Source of the DNA: Chalara sp. BL73
Lineage: Eukaryota > Ascomycota > Leotiomycetes > Helotiales
NCBI GenBank assembly: GCA_918026815.1
Contig: CAKJVC010000146.1
Coordinates: 1-64,000 of the forward strand
Direction of reading: 5' to 3'
DNA length: 64,000 nucleotides
Numbering within the stretch: the stretch's first letter is position 1; the number at the start of each line of letters is the position of its first letter. The position numbers were made by a program, and so were the translations under genes. Positions 48,207-60,035 of this stretch are shown one piece after another. The notes below the pieces were generated by a model. The model was not told where the DNA came from and searched no databases. It saw nothing but the letters and a program-made list of their open reading frames with translations.

Positions 48207-49066
48207 ACTGCTATCAAGAAGGCATTATTGTCTGAGATGGAGAGGTCTTTGAAAACAGTCAGCCCTTGTCATGTTCCTTGGCAAGGCGACGAGGCTGACA
48301 TGTGTGTCATGATAAGTTTTGAGCTCCATATTACCATAATCTCATCAGTATTATTGGTTGTTTTTATTGGAGTGTCATATTTTCTGTGCCTACCGTTCTC
48401 AATGATATCTGTTATTGTGTTGCCCCCAAAAAACCTCTTAAATCAGCATAAGGAATATTTTAAACTTGCTGCCATTCACCGTACATTGTCAACATATCAG
48501 CCTTCCTCATCACCTTTCATGATGTACTTGAATGCAGTTCAGGAGATGTTGTTTACTTTAGTCCCATACCTTATGGTGACTTGTGGGAAGTATCTGTTCA
48601 GTTTGAAAGCTATTCGCGCACTTTGCCTTTTTCTTGGCTTGAGACGTTATAACAAATACACGTGGAGCAAATTTTGTGGTCTATTATTTATTTACGCGAC
48701 CTTTAGAATGTACAAAATGGCGTTTTACCGCCTGCTTTTTCATGTGCAGGATATAGCCTGCACCTGATGCCCAACCGATGCTATGCTCGCTATAATTACA
48801 AATAGGAGATCATCCGAAGGGATGCTCGTTTTATTCCAATATGTATGCTGGTCGACCGCTCCGAATCTGGAGGCTGGCACCAATCTAGGAAGGTATCATG
48901 CCAAAGTTCATGTACAGAACTAATGGTCCAGGTAATACATGCATGAAAATCCGCCGATGTGAATGTGGTATGGCTTGGGAAAGCCGCGAATGGGTATCCC
49001 GATATGGATGGAATGTATGAAAGAGCATGGGCTATAGAAGTTCTTGATCCACGGAAGATGAGGTGT
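48207..49066. other. Region between transporter start and protease stop
   Basis: This is the 860-base upstream region of the transporter gene and 3' flank of the aspartyl protease. A plus-strand frame from ATG 48309 to 48767 is open for 152 codons and hydrophobic; its longer form starts inside the transporter first exon. I do not accept it as a gene without further evidence. Confidence 0.4.
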
Positions 49067-51181
49067 TCAGGTAACAAGTGTGATGAGTGAGATGATCGTG
49101 GTCAAGGCACTGAGAAAGCTATAGCTGAGTCTTGCAGCAAGAGCTTCCTTATCAGCCGCTGAGGTGGTTGTGGAATCTGTGGACGATTGTGCGGCAGTTG
49201 GGGACGGTCCTGAGGTTTGATGTCCGTTCAGTCCCTGACCAGAAGGTGCAGTATTAGAGCTGCCTGGTGCAGTAGTGGTCAAAGCTTCAGAGCTAGCGGT
49301 CCCAAGAGTAGTGGGAGATCCTGCGGAGTTTCCATTAGATTGTGTATCTGTGGGCCTAGGACTAGAAGTATCCATAACAAAAGTGTTTGGAAGTGTGGTA
49401 GAACTGAGCCCGGGAATAGGACCAATTCCAGTCATAGAGGAAGAAACGGAAGGAGTTTGCCCACCAGTAGGATCGGATGATGTAGAAGATGTTGAGGATG
49501 CAGCTGAGACACCGAGACTTGCCGCTAGCCCTATGATTCGATTAGCCTAGTTTTATATGTCTGGGGAAATGTACTTACCAACGCGGCTTCCATCTATATC
49601 AAATACAGCATAGACATTCTTGAGAAAGGTGTCTCCTAATAACCAAGCTCCTGACACAATTTGAATTCCATATATGTTGCTGGTACATTTCCCACTAACT
49701 TCTGGGCTGACCCAATCCTTAGCAGATACAGTGTACTTTGTACCAGAAAATGTGAAGGAGACCGAATCAGTCGTGCTGCACGGTACATTGTAAGTAATGC
49801 CGTCGTTCGATGCAGCACCTGGCACCGAGGCGTGGAAAGTCTTTGCATCTGCAGGGGGAACAAAGATGAACGATGTTCCTGTATCTAGGTAGGCCAAACG
49901 ACTGGAGACGTCGCTCTTTTGATCTCCCAACCCAACATTATCGAACGGAATCGCCCAGTCTCTCTCGGTATTATCAGACACAGGTGTGTACTTAAGATCA
50001 CCACTGAATTTGGCGGTATTGGGCTTTCCGAAATTGATCTCGCCAGTATTTGGCCCGTCTGCGGCTCGGTTGATGCCGATACCAAATACGTTGGATGTTA
50101 AGAGTTTGGATGAGGCCAAAGATTCTACAAAGTTAGGATAATCCCCTTCCAATTTTGATAACCCCAGGATTCCATCGATAGGGAAGTTATTGAAATCATC
50201 GCTTGTTTCATTGGCAACACCGAAGGTCAACGGTACTTTAAGGCCTGCGATAGTGAGTGAATCTGTGGCCATTGTTCCTTTAACCTTTTGGTCGGTGAGA
50301 ATTAGCCATCATTTCGTAAACTGCCAAAGCCTGGTCGACTCTACCCATGAATGAGAAAATTAAAGGGTATTGAAGTTATAAAGCTTCTGAGTCCGACCTA
50401 CGGTCAATGTTGTTTGTAGGGGTTACACTTACATCGCCTGTGCCATAACCGATATCGAGCTCGCCCGGTGCATCTTGATACGTTGTCGAATCTGAAGGAC
50501 CAAAGGTGTTGTGGTTTTTGCACGGCTGTGACGTACAACTGGCTCCCATGACCCAAGTCTGGCCAGCTCCAGTGTCTAGAAGTAGTTGATATGGAGTGCT
50601 TTTGGTACCAAGGTAAATTTCTGCAAAGTACGAGTAATCAGTGCCATCTTGATTAATGCCTGCACTATTTTCCTGTGTCGGAATAGCTGCTTTGACCATG
50701 GGGTACTTGTTCTCTCGAGTCGAGACCTTGGGAATTTCATGCATGATCAATCCGAGAGGTGGAAGCAGTTTGGTAGGAGCAACACGACGCAACAGCTTTC
50801 CCATCGCGGATCCCAAACTATGATCTTTTGATTCAGGTTCTTTTCTTGGGGAATTGTTCACATTCGACCTGTGTTTGACTTCATATTTGCGGATCAAGCG
50901 TTCGGCTACTTCCCTCACATGAACATCGTGGGGAACACGCGATTCCTGACGTTCAAGTTAGCGTACTCTCCAAGATATTTCATCCAGTTTGCAAGTACCT
51001 TGCGCGGCCGTTGCACCAGCCTCAGCGTCGAAGCAACGTTGGCTACATTTTCAGTCTCCGCACGTTTCGACGGACTGCAAGTATGGTCCTCCACACATCT
51101 CCACTCTGGATAATAGAAGAATGCGGCGGTGGCAGACTGCACAAATGCCAATATGGCAAACACGAAACTGTAGACCAACAT
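49067..51181 (-). CDS. GPI-anchored aspartyl protease (yapsin-like)
   Basis: Model: exons 51181-50999, 50945-50433, 50284-49579 and 49530-49067, 621 residues. The signal peptide is MLVYSFVFAILAFVQSATAA. A propeptide with the dibasic site SPSKRAETENVA follows. The pepsin fold has both catalytic motifs: LLLDTGAGQTWVMG (first DTG) and AYLDTGTSFIFVPP (second DTG). Other family features are the flap-region GYGTGDV, FPIDGILGL and SGAWLLGDTFLKNVYAVFDI. After the catalytic domain comes a 130-residue Ser/Thr-rich, probably O-mannosylated linker. The protein ends in a hydrophobic tail (LSYSFLSALTTIISLITLVT) preceded by small residues, which predicts a GPI anchor. Such proteases act at the cell surface on wall proteins and secreted precursors. 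The upstream sequence for the first 700 bases is extremely CU-rich on the transcribed strand, possibly a long leader. Confidence 0.88.
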
Positions 51182-51737
51182 ATTGGCGATGTTGGACCTA
51201 TCCCTAGTGAATGCTCAGACAAGCACTTGCCAGGCCAGATGCTGCCGTGATGAAAGTCTGTTCCGAGAAATTTAATACTATGTCGGGAACCAGGAGCAAC
51301 AGTTGAAGATTTCCAGTTCGCTGGGATAGAGAGTCCAACTAATTTCCTAGCCAATCCAGCTTTGTCGACCGTATGGTAAGGTGAATGAATAGCTTTGCAG
51401 GACTATTGCTATCTCTTTGGCCAATCCGGGGATATCTGGCAAACGATGACTGAGAACGAGTACCGGACTCCTTAGAGGATGGATTATTAGAATTATTATT
51501 GGAGACACATAAGAACAGTAATGTACAAAGCAGTTTCGAAGACAATTAAGGCGTCGAGGCTGCAGGGTTTGGGTGATGTTTGAAGATGCTGTATAAATGG
51601 CCCAAGAAGCTGGGAGATTATAAACGACGAGGCAAAGACAGGAAACGAAGGAAGAAATGGCGGAACAGCGCAAATCGACTCTTGAAGGATCTTGTTCAAA
51701 AGGAAATGCACATGAAGGGAAAGTGCGAGGTGGTGGT

Positions 51738-51830
51738 TGAGAGGGGGGGGGAGGAAGAGGAGGAGGAGGAAAGGTGGAGGCGGAGGTGGAGTAGGAGAAA
51801 GAGGAGGAGAAGAGAGCAAGAGGAGTATAT
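51738..51830. repeat. Purine-rich, G-rich tract upstream of the aspartyl protease
   Basis: The plus strand is made almost only of G and A, with a run of about nine G near 51744 and repeated GGAGG and GGTGG units. The minus strand, which would be the protease leader, is a polypyrimidine tract. Such DNA can form triplex or quadruplex structures. It also creates spurious Arg/Glu-rich and Pro/Leu-rich ORFs. Confidence 0.7.
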
Positions 51831-52138
51831 CGATGATGTACAGGATGGTGAAGCACAGAGAAGGAGAAGGAGGGTGAACATCCAATAAGAGCTTGTAATT
51901 GTGGTCTAGGGTTGAGAGTAATACAGCACAATAGAGTAGACCCAAGTAGGTGCAGTGCAGTGCAGGAATAGTACAGTAGCCGTGAAGTAGTAGCCGTGAG
52001 CAGTGAGCGGTGGGATGAGACTGACCAATGGTTGGCGGTGGTTGGTGGTTAGTGTTGGTGCTGGGGGCGTTGATCATCTCGCCTCACCTCACCTCACCTT
52101 CGTAAACGAGGAGAGGAGCTTCCCATTCCCGGTTGGCC

Positions 52139-52157
52139 AAAAAAAAAAAAAAAAAAA
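52139..52157. repeat. A19 homopolymer
   Basis: Nineteen consecutive A precede GCGTGC. A run of this length is often mis-sized in sequencing and may vary between strains. Confidence 0.85.
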
Positions 52158-52813
52158 GCGTGCTGCAGGGGACCTCTTAAAAAATACTTGGCACCGGAGC
52201 TAAAGGCCAAGGTCAAGCCCCGCAAGCCTTTTATATACTGTACCACTACCAGTACTGTTCGAAGATCTACAGGTAGACCATTTTGCCCTGAACTAATGAC
52301 CTTGATTGAAAATAAAAAGATACGAGGTTTTTGATATGACTATTCCTTCTTTCTCTCTCCCTCTACAAATAGCATAAATCTTCGCGTTCTGTTCTGCCTT
52401 GCCCCTGTCCTTTCCACCTTTTTCCCTAGCCTAGCGCCTTTGAATGCGCCTCCTCCCCCTTCCGAATCAGCCGCCAACCTCGACCACACACATCTCCCAT
52501 CCAGCTGCTAACAGTACTACTACAGTATACTGCTACCGTATCAAGGAGGCGTCAATCCCATGTCTTTGGCTTCCTCGACCAGGCCAATCATGCTTTTCTC
52601 CTCACCCGGTCGAGAATTAAACTTGTGGGACCTTGAGTTGTCCGTGCGCTGCATCTTTTTTTGGTTTGCTCCATCATCTTTCCACCTTCCCTCCCCCCCT
52701 TGGGTACAGTACAGTAATGATGTGCAGCCTAAGAAAAGAGAATCCCGCTTTCTAGACGGGACAATGATTAAAAGGGCCAGCTAGCTCTTCGTGTGGTCGC
52801 GAACCCGAAAATT

Positions 52814-52843
52814 AAAATAAAATAAAATAAAATAAAATAAAAT
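52814..52843. repeat. (AAAAT)6 microsatellite
   Basis: Six perfect AAAAT units followed by a partial unit. This is a simple pentanucleotide repeat in non-coding DNA, potentially polymorphic. Confidence 0.85.
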
Positions 52844-52930
52844 AATCCCGGTTTGTTACGGTAGTACGGCAACGGCTGGGGTTATACGTTGATGATGTCC
52901 CCCTTCTGAAACCGAATTTTCCCTCTGCAA

Positions 52931-52948
52931 TCAGTCAGTCAGTCAGTC
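52931..52948. repeat. (TCAG)n microsatellite, four and a half units
   Basis: A short perfect tetranucleotide repeat in non-coding DNA. Confidence 0.75.
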
Positions 52949-53271
52949 CAATATTGATGAGATGAGCTGTCATTATTCATGCCCAAATTCGGTCTTCATC
53001 TTACTTACTTATCTTTCTGCCCCAGCATGCTCATCCTGCTCAGCCATTTTCGGCCATTTCCCCTGCGCCATCGATTGTTTGCCAGGGGCCCCTAACCGTC
53101 TGCCAAGATATTAGATTATCCCATCTCAATCCGGCGCGAACGCGAGCGCCCATATCCAGGTTAAAATGATTGTTGGTGTGCTTCAAATATCCGCTTCGCC
53201 CGATAAGTGCCAGCCGGTTCAGAATCCATGTTTCATACAGTACTGGACCAGTCTGGACTGGAAAGTCTTTA

Positions 53272-53292
53272 CTGTACAGTACAGTACAGTAT
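53272..53292. repeat. TACAG-type repeat with palindromic TACTGTACAGTA core
   Basis: TTACTGTACAGTACAGTACAG is made of overlapping TACAG units with a palindromic start. Related TACAGTA or TACTGTA motifs recur nearby at about 51970, 52236, 52508-52525, 52705 and 53236. Confidence 0.6.
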
Positions 53293-54883
53293 TGAAGCTG
53301 ACGTCGGCCAGTCTTCTTTCAAGGTTCCATTGCATCCTTGACACTCCGTCTGCCGTGGCATTTTCATTGTTACTTCAGGAAGCGCCAGGGGACACAAGTC
53401 AACGTTCAATGTTCGACGCAAGCCATTTTGAGATCGTCATCTCTAAAGTCCCGCCTTAGATGTCGGTCGAATTTTACCTGATTTCCCCATCCTCTGTTGT
53501 TTCACCATCCACGTTGTGGGCTCCAATTAGCTCTTTGCGTCACCGTTCTTCTCCAGATCTACGGTTCACCGTTCAGCATCTCTAAGGGTCCGAATTGTAG
53601 ATCATATCTTGGTTATCAGGAGCCTAAAACCCAATCAAATAGATTTCTCATACATCCTGTCTTGAGGGGAAGTGCCGAAGATGCTCATCTCAATCTGTCT
53701 GCCCCATCACTCTTTCACGGGAATTGCACACTTTTGTCGATGTGCTGCTGAGCTTTACAAGTACAATCTGGATTCTGAATTCTGTCACCTTTGTTACCTT
53801 GTGCTCACGATTTCGTTGAGAGATCGGTAGGACTTCTTAAACATTGTGTTTCAAGGTGATATGCTGTCTTTCAATCTCATGTTCGCGTTTCTATGCGAGC
53901 AAAAGTATACTTTAAGGTTTCAGCTAGAAAGTCACGTTTATGGAATGCTCCTCCTCATTCTGTCGCTAGGACAGTAACACAAACTCTAGTGCCATGAGGT
54001 GTAACGTGGCTGCTGCATGTGGTCGAAGCAAGGGATTGACATCAATATGTGTTCTAGATCTAGATTGTAGCCTATAGATAAGCCTCCCCTTACTTGTTGC
54101 ATGTGATATGTCCGACATGTAAGCCCGACTGCCCTGAAGTGATGAATCGGAATCTTGCGTCTAAAGCTGTCCTTGAGTCCAATTCTTCGTCGATGTGCAA
54201 CCATGCATGCTCGATCTCGCATAAGGCTTTGAATGCCGGCATGTGTCGAAGCTATATGCGACATCCGAGACCGAGAAGCACAAGCCACGAGGTATGTATA
54301 GATGCTTTGTCGACTGAAATCAATGCATGCCTTTGTAAATGAGCATAAATCTAAGATCAGTAAGATTGAATGAGATGAATACGCTATTGAAGAAATGCAC
54401 TGTGCCTCACAACCAAAATCGCAAAAGCAGCCGACTGATGATAGAGTCTTCCGGACTTCGCAACAAAAATTGAGCCTTCTTTTTTGGGGAGCCTAACTTG
54501 CTCAGGTCAAGCCGCCAGTAATTCTGCTGGTACACACGAAACAAGAGGGTCGGGATGCCCAGGTAGTACGAGACTCACGAACTTCCACATACATGAACTT
54601 GTGATCTGGCCAACCAAGGCGTCTCGGTGACATGGCAACTCAACTTGAGGATTTCACAATTATTTGGCGGAGCTGCGAAAATCGAACAAACCAGGTTCTT
54701 GAATAGTGGATGTCTACTGGTGGAAGCAATCAAGGAGATGGCTTCTTTCACAGCGATCAAGACAGAATAAGTGTTTCACCCCCTGATGATACTCTATAAT
54801 GTTGAAGGACAACGTCGGTGCTATCCTTATTACACATATGACCATGCGCTACCTCATTCACCTCCTCCCGTCTCTAGAGAGAC

Positions 54884-56166
54884 TTAAGATTCGTCAAAGG
54901 TACTTATATTGACGTCTGCGCACCGCCACAAGTACCACATATAAACGCTTCTGTACGGCTTGAATTTCTCCGAGACTTCTTCCATCTCCTGCTCCTTCAT
55001 ATACTAGGTCACCAAGTCAGCCTCTGCAAAAACGGCACCATGAGATTACAGTAGGCTTACCTTCCACTTCCCTCCCTTTCCAGCCTTCAGCTTGTCCACG
55101 TCTCTTCCCAATAAGGCTGCCATACCTCTCTGTATGCCTAGGTCCCCAGTCGAAAAGACATCCATCCTTTTCAGGCTAAAGCAAGCAAACATCTCCACGC
55201 TCCATTTCCCCAGTCCTCTTACCTTGATCAACTCCTCAAAGACCTCCTCATACGGGGCTGAAAGAAGCATCGAGGTAGTGAGCTCGCCGCTCTTAAATTT
55301 CTCCGCTAAGCCATGGATGTACTCGGCTTTGCGCTGCGAAAGGCCAGCTGTACGAAGCGTCTCAAGGGATTTATTGCAGACTTGAGATGGCGTGGGAAAG
55401 GTGTGCTGGTCTATTTCTTCGATGCCCGGATTAAACATGGCCACGAACTTGGTCTTGATAGATTTTGCTGCTGCACCTGAGACCTGTTGCGAAATGATCC
55501 CGCTTACCAAGCTGTTAAATGGATCAATCTTCTCAGCAAGTCCTTCTGGAGAGAAGACTGTACATGGGTGGTTCTCAATGATCGGCTTCAGCTTTGGCTC
55601 TACTTTGATAAGATGAGCTAATGCTTCATCCAGTGCATTTTTGGTTGTGACGTTGATTTTTGAGACCTTTGACGGCGAAAGCTCATCAAGTGGCTTCTGG
55701 GCCACAACACGGTGGGTCTCAGGGGAGATCAAAGTTGCATTGGTGATATCTGGCGCAGCCAATCTGACTGGAGGCGCTCCAAAGATTCCTGTCTCGTTTG
55801 GAGCATGCGTTGTAGACCTGTATAGATTTGGCGTCAGCGGATAGGCTCTAGCTGGGGATAGGATGCCAACGACATGCACTAGTCAAATATGAGTGGAATG
55901 ATTTCAGCTCTACCCAGGAAAATCAAAGGCCTCAACCTAACGGTCACTCACATCAGCTTAGCTACAACAGGTACTGGCGTGGTAAGTGGCGAGGCTTGTT
56001 TTGAGGTTCGTTTCCTCTTAGGAGTCGAAGGCCCTTCATCCTTCTTGCTTGGCTCTACAGCTGTAGGAATACTTTTCCTCTTCTTTCCGGTATTGGCAAC
56101 TTTGACAGAAATCCCACCCTTGGGAACTGATGAGGTACTTAAGCGCGCTGATCTTCTCAAAGACAT
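54884..56166 (-). CDS. MAG1: DNA-3-methyladenine glycosylase, HhH-GPD family (Mag1-like)
   Basis: This base-excision-repair enzyme removes alkylated purines. Model: exon 1 56166-55952, a long intron of 134 nt (55951-55818), exon 2 55817-55061, intron 55060-55004, exon 3 55003-54884, 363 residues. The N-terminal 100 residues are basic and disordered, with KKRKSI and PKRKRTS that look like nuclear signals. The catalytic domain begins near ALAHLIKVEPKLKPIIENHP. The helix-hairpin-helix is ELIKVRGLGKWSVEMFACFS, and the catalytic Asp lies in FSTGDLGIQRG. The last exon supplies the C-terminal YMWYLWR block typical of Mag1. An in-frame ATG at 56292 would add 42 residues with a hydrophobic and arginine-rich start, which could target a form to mitochondria; MSLRRSARLSTSS at 56166 is the more usual start. 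Confidence 0.88.
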
Positions 56167-57220
56167 GCTGGTTGGCCTTGGATGAGGTATCAGGTGTCTA
56201 GAAGCAGCTGCTCCAAGGTAAAGAGTAAGACTTCTGTGAACCCGAAAACGTGAAATGAAAATGGTTGCTGCGGAACCGAGAACGAAGAGCACAACAGGTA
56301 AATCCTAAACAGAGTTAGCGAGTGATCTTCAAAGTGTTTTGAACATATTTTCCATTAGTAAGAATTGGTAGAACTGGCCATAGGCACCTTGACATGCAAA
56401 GATAAGCCCGAACCATTTATAGATATTCTATAAGATGTATGGCCTGATGAGGGGGGATTGTTTGAGGGCAATTTGTCCACAAAATAAACGAATGACACAG
56501 GCTTTGCTTCTGAATTACGGGATCTAGAAATGGCAATGAAAGGTGACGTCTTCACAACCGTGGATAGTACTAACGTTGATGAACTTGCCGGATGCTCTCT
56601 CAAATGTAGGATATGATAATCTCTCCGTGAAAACCAAATTTACAAGACAACAAGAACAATATGAACGAATAACGACCGATGTTGATGAGTTTCAAGTCAA
56701 TGGCACGTTAAGAGGTGAGCTGCCTGGTAGATTGCACGTGATTGTACCCCTTAAACCTGGAAACTACCTTACGCTTAGTTAAGCAAAGATTCATCCAATC
56801 TAAAGCAGTTCACCCATTCATACACCATTTGATCCCATTGAAAGTCCAAACCACAAATACGACACGTCTCTTTCATTGCAAATGAATCCATTCACCTCTT
56901 TCACATGAATCAGCTAGTCGTTCACACAGCATTAACATTAAATTTGACGTTTTGACGGCCTATTGTAATGCTTGCGGCGACTGTTACACTCTGCCAATAA
57001 GCGACTCCAATCTCTTGGCTTGTACCTAATTTGGTTCTCCCTGCTCGCGCATCTCAACTTTCTTCAATCAAACGTGTACGTCTCATTTTCACGACCTAGA
57101 CGCCTCACAACGACCTTTTCCTCCTTCGATATTACTTCCTCGCCTACGCATCCTCTGGTCTAGACGAATTGATAGCATACCTTAAGCTGGTGGTGCTGCG
57201 GCTCCAGGGGATTCGTCGCC
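56167..57220. promoter_or_regulatory. Divergent region between MAG1 and MNN9
   Basis: About 1.05 kb containing both promoters and the possible upstream start of MAG1 (56292). Short ORFs on both strands near 56355-56782 have no recognisable product. Confidence 0.4.
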
Positions 57221-58711
57221 ATGCTATTACCTAAAGGTGGTGTTACGTGGAAGTCTGCGAAGGCAAACCTTCCGCCAACGAGAGCAATATGGGTATTCCT
57301 GACACGGACGCGGTTTCTATTATGTTTGGCATTAGCAGGAATAGTTTTATTACTATGGCGAGGAGTGAGCTCAGCAGGATCGGAAATGCAAAGGTACCAA
57401 ATCTATTATCATAAGCCTATCGCTATCATACGAACAAGCACTAATGGTAGACACAACAACAACAGATTCTATTGCTGGGGACCTTCAAAGCCACCGATGA
57501 AAATGACACCCAATGAGGCAGTAGATTGGAACGCGCATTTACAGACACCGGTCCTATTTAATCACCACGAGCCTCTGGTGGTCAATTCTTCAACCATCAA
57601 ACGAGTCGACCTCAATCCAATACAATCAACACCTAAGGCTGTCGCAAATGAAGAACGGGTCCTTATTTTGACACCATTGCGAGATGCGGCGCCATATTTG
57701 CCCAAATATTTCGATCTTCTATCAGAATTATCATACCCACATCACCTAATAGACTTAGGTTTCCTAGTCGGCGACTCGACAGATGATACTCTTGCAGTCC
57801 TCTCAGCTGAGCTTGATAGAATACAGCGTCAAACAGACACGCTCCCCTTCAACAGTGTGCTGATCGTAGAGAAGGATTTTGGAGCTGTGAGTAGTCAAAA
57901 TGTGGAAGAAAGACACGGATTCGAAGCTCAGGCTCCGAGGAGGAAACTTATGGCAAGAGCACGAAATTATCTCTTATCAGCTGCGTTGAAGCCCGAACAT
58001 TCCTGGGTATACTGGAGAGACTCAGACATTGTAGATAGTCCGAAGGCGATCCTTGAGGACTTCGTTGCTCACGATCGAGATATCATCGTTCCTAGTATGC
58101 ATACACTTGACTATTTTCCCGAATGTGAAGCGTTGCTAATGCTTGGTAGATGTATGGTTTCACCGGTACCGCGACGGTAAAGATATTGAAGGCAGATGTA
58201 AGTCCAAGGGGTTCTACTCATATAGACAAAATTCTGACTTACCAAACAGTTGACTATAACTCTTGGATCGAATCAGACAAGGCACTTCGGTTGGCAAAAT
58301 CTCTCACAAAAGATACCATTATTGTAGAGGGTTGGCATATTCTTACGTAACCGTGAGGCTTTATATTGACATTCAACAGGGTATAAACAATTCGATACTG
58401 GCCGCACATATATGGCTAGGATGGGTGATTGGCGCCATAACAAGGATGAAGAGATTGAGCTTGACGGGATTGGAGGAGTAAATATTGTTGTGAAGGCGGA
58501 TGTCCATAGATCAGGTATACAACGTACAAAATTCTTTCGAGGTGGTACTGACTATAATTTAGGAATCAACTTCCCTTGTTATGCCTTTGAAAACCAAGCA
58601 GAAACCGAAGGCTTCGCCAAGATGGCAAAACGAGCTGGCTATGAGGTCGTTGGCCTACCTAATTATGTGGTATGGCACATAGATACAGAGGAGAAGCCAG
58701 GAAATGCATAA
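57221..58711 (+). CDS. MNN9: Mannan polymerase subunit Mnn9, alpha-1,6-mannosyltransferase family GT62
   Basis: Mnn9 is a Golgi type II membrane protein that, with Van1 or Anp1, extends the alpha-1,6-mannose backbone of N-glycans. Model in six exons: 57221-57393, 57466-58094, 58150-58197, 58250-58330, 58380-58514 and 58563-58711, 404 residues. The N-terminus has a cytosolic part and one signal anchor (FLLCLALAGIVLLLWRGV). Conserved GT62 blocks follow: RFYCWGPSKPPMKMTPNEAV, RVLILTPLRDAAPYLPKYFD, the segment FGFEAQ-like HGFEAQAPRRKLMARARNYL, and the DXD-type YWRDSDIVDSP. After the small exon FHRYRDGKDIEG come FDYNSWIESD, YKQFDTGRTYMARMGDWRHN, and the HRSGINFPCYAFENQAETEG tail. The 72-nt intron at 57394-57465 has no stop and length divisible by three, so an unspliced frame exists, but the conserved block is restored only by splicing. 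Confidence 0.92.
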
Positions 58712-59439
58712 ACCAGGCATTTGTACACAGGCAGAATCCATCCAATCATATTTCCAAGCATATACGGAGTTCAGTGAGAGAGAGGCTTTGGACCTAAGCA
58801 TATCGATGAGAAACGACAGTTCTTTCATTCGATTCTTTGTACCGATTTTTCTGGGATTGTTGAGGAGTTGATTGGGTTTTGACAGTCTTTGTAATTACAA
58901 GACTATGGGCAAATGGGTGCATGTCAACCATTACTGTAATAGAATGCTATCTTTGTGTCTTTGCGCTTCGAAATGCCAGTGGCACGCCGCGGAGGCCATG
59001 TGGGATTGGTAAATGTATGGATACTGGTGGAAGTTAATGTGATCCTTGCGATTTATTTTATGAGGGCAATGGGGGGTGGTTTGGTTGTATTTTTCGTGGG
59101 ATCAATGGTGAATGTGGCCCCGCTAATTCAAAACCTGCATTGTATTCCTGTATATAGAGAATGTTTGACGTAGAAACGATTATCCGAAAGCTATATACTG
59201 CCTCCGTTTCCTAGTAGTTAGTCCTACCTGGAAGGATGGGTTACCTATTTACGCCCAAGCATATCTAGACTCTTTACGGCACATCAAGCTTAAGCAGAAC
59301 CTCACTCATCCAAAACTATTGCGCAATCTTGAATTGAGTGATGAATGCAATACAATACATGGCTGATCCTCTTGCCACACCAATCGCTCTAAGACTACTC
59401 CTCTTCAATTGTACAAATCGTTCCATGACATGCCTTGAT
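58712..59439. other. 3' flank between MNN9 and QCR7
   Basis: This is a 730-base convergent region with no supported gene. A 72-codon ORF at 58955-59173 is not convincing. Confidence 0.5.
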
Positions 59440-60035
59440 CTATTTCTTCTTGGGCACCAAGGTTTCCAAGTCCAAGCGCTCCTTTGCCTCTTGCTCAATT
59501 TCTCTGATGATCGGTGAGAGATATGCGATGTCCTTAGAGTGAAAATTAGCGATAGCCTGCAGACGGATGATCCAGGATCCAACTTACCTCCTCCGGCTTG
59601 GTTCGCTGGTCCTTTGGTAGAAGCTGATGTTGGAGGGAGTACTATAGAATCAATCAGCCTAGCAATTGGCATCTTGTTGTGTGTTTGCGGATATCTACCT
59701 GGAAGGCACGTCGTAAACGGAATACTCGATCGTATGACTCCTTCTGGTCGAGGCGCGAGAGAGCAAGAAGGACAGTTTCGGACTCTTCAGGGATCAGATC
59801 GTCGGCTCTGGAAGGAACAATTGTCAGCTTATCCCCACACCAGCGCCATATACACCACAGGGCAATCGTTTGCCTCTATTCGGCGACCCTCCCGTGGCTT
59901 TCCCAGATCGATTGCTCACCTCAAGCCGAGCGCTCTGTATCCTGCAGCATTGCAGTACCAGTTTGCAAGTGGCATCATCGCGTTCTTTAGCCATGGCTTC
60001 TTCAAGATGAAGCTCGCCAGAGACGGTGTCGACAT
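59440..60035 (-). CDS. QCR7: Cytochrome bc1 complex subunit 7
   Basis: Qcr7 is the 14-kDa subunit of respiratory complex III, contacting cytochrome b on the matrix side and needed for assembly. The gene was assembled from four exons, 60035-59920, 59807-59699, 59641-59588 and 59532-59440, with every phase matching, giving 123 residues, the usual length. It begins MSTPSLASFILKKPWLKNAM, continues PLANWYCNAAGYRALGLR, and crosses the first intron into ADDLIPEESETVLLALSRLD. YDRVFRLRRAFQ follows, then YSLQHQLLPKDQRTKPEE, and it ends in DIAYLSPIIREIEQEAKERL and the tail LETLVPKKK. These are the family's conserved blocks. There is no cleavable presequence, as expected. It shares a 737-base promoter region with the mitochondrial carrier gene on the other strand. 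Confidence 0.95.

Larger units (their letters stand above)
51182..54883. other. Large non-coding, repeat-rich region
   Basis: These 3.7 kb contain no gene I can support. The segment 51700-51890 is almost pure purine on the plus strand. A run of 19 A lies at 52139-52157, six AAAAT units at 52814-52843, and TCAG repeats at 52931-52948. Clusters of TACAGTA/TACTGTA occur between 51900 and 53300. Several ORFs of 60-190 codons are explained by this low complexity. The region may contain a long promoter and leader for the aspartyl protease, the 3' flank of the glycosylase gene, or an untranslated RNA; the sequence does not decide. Confidence 0.55.

Noticed and set aside
48189..48767. 192-codon hydrophobic plus-strand ORF
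   Set aside because: It starts within the first exon of the amino-acid transporter on the other strand and continues into its AT-rich promoter. Chance expectation for one frame of this length in 64 kb is not small, and no family resemblance is visible.
51347..52077. Two overlapping minus-strand ORFs of over 190 codons
   Set aside because: Their Pro/Leu/Ser-rich sequence is produced by the polypyrimidine tract and low-complexity DNA; no domain is present.
57394..57465. Reading MNN9 through this segment as coding
   Set aside because: It interrupts the conserved block just before RFYCWGPSK, and has a GTACC donor, CACTAAT branch and CAG acceptor, so it is an intron.
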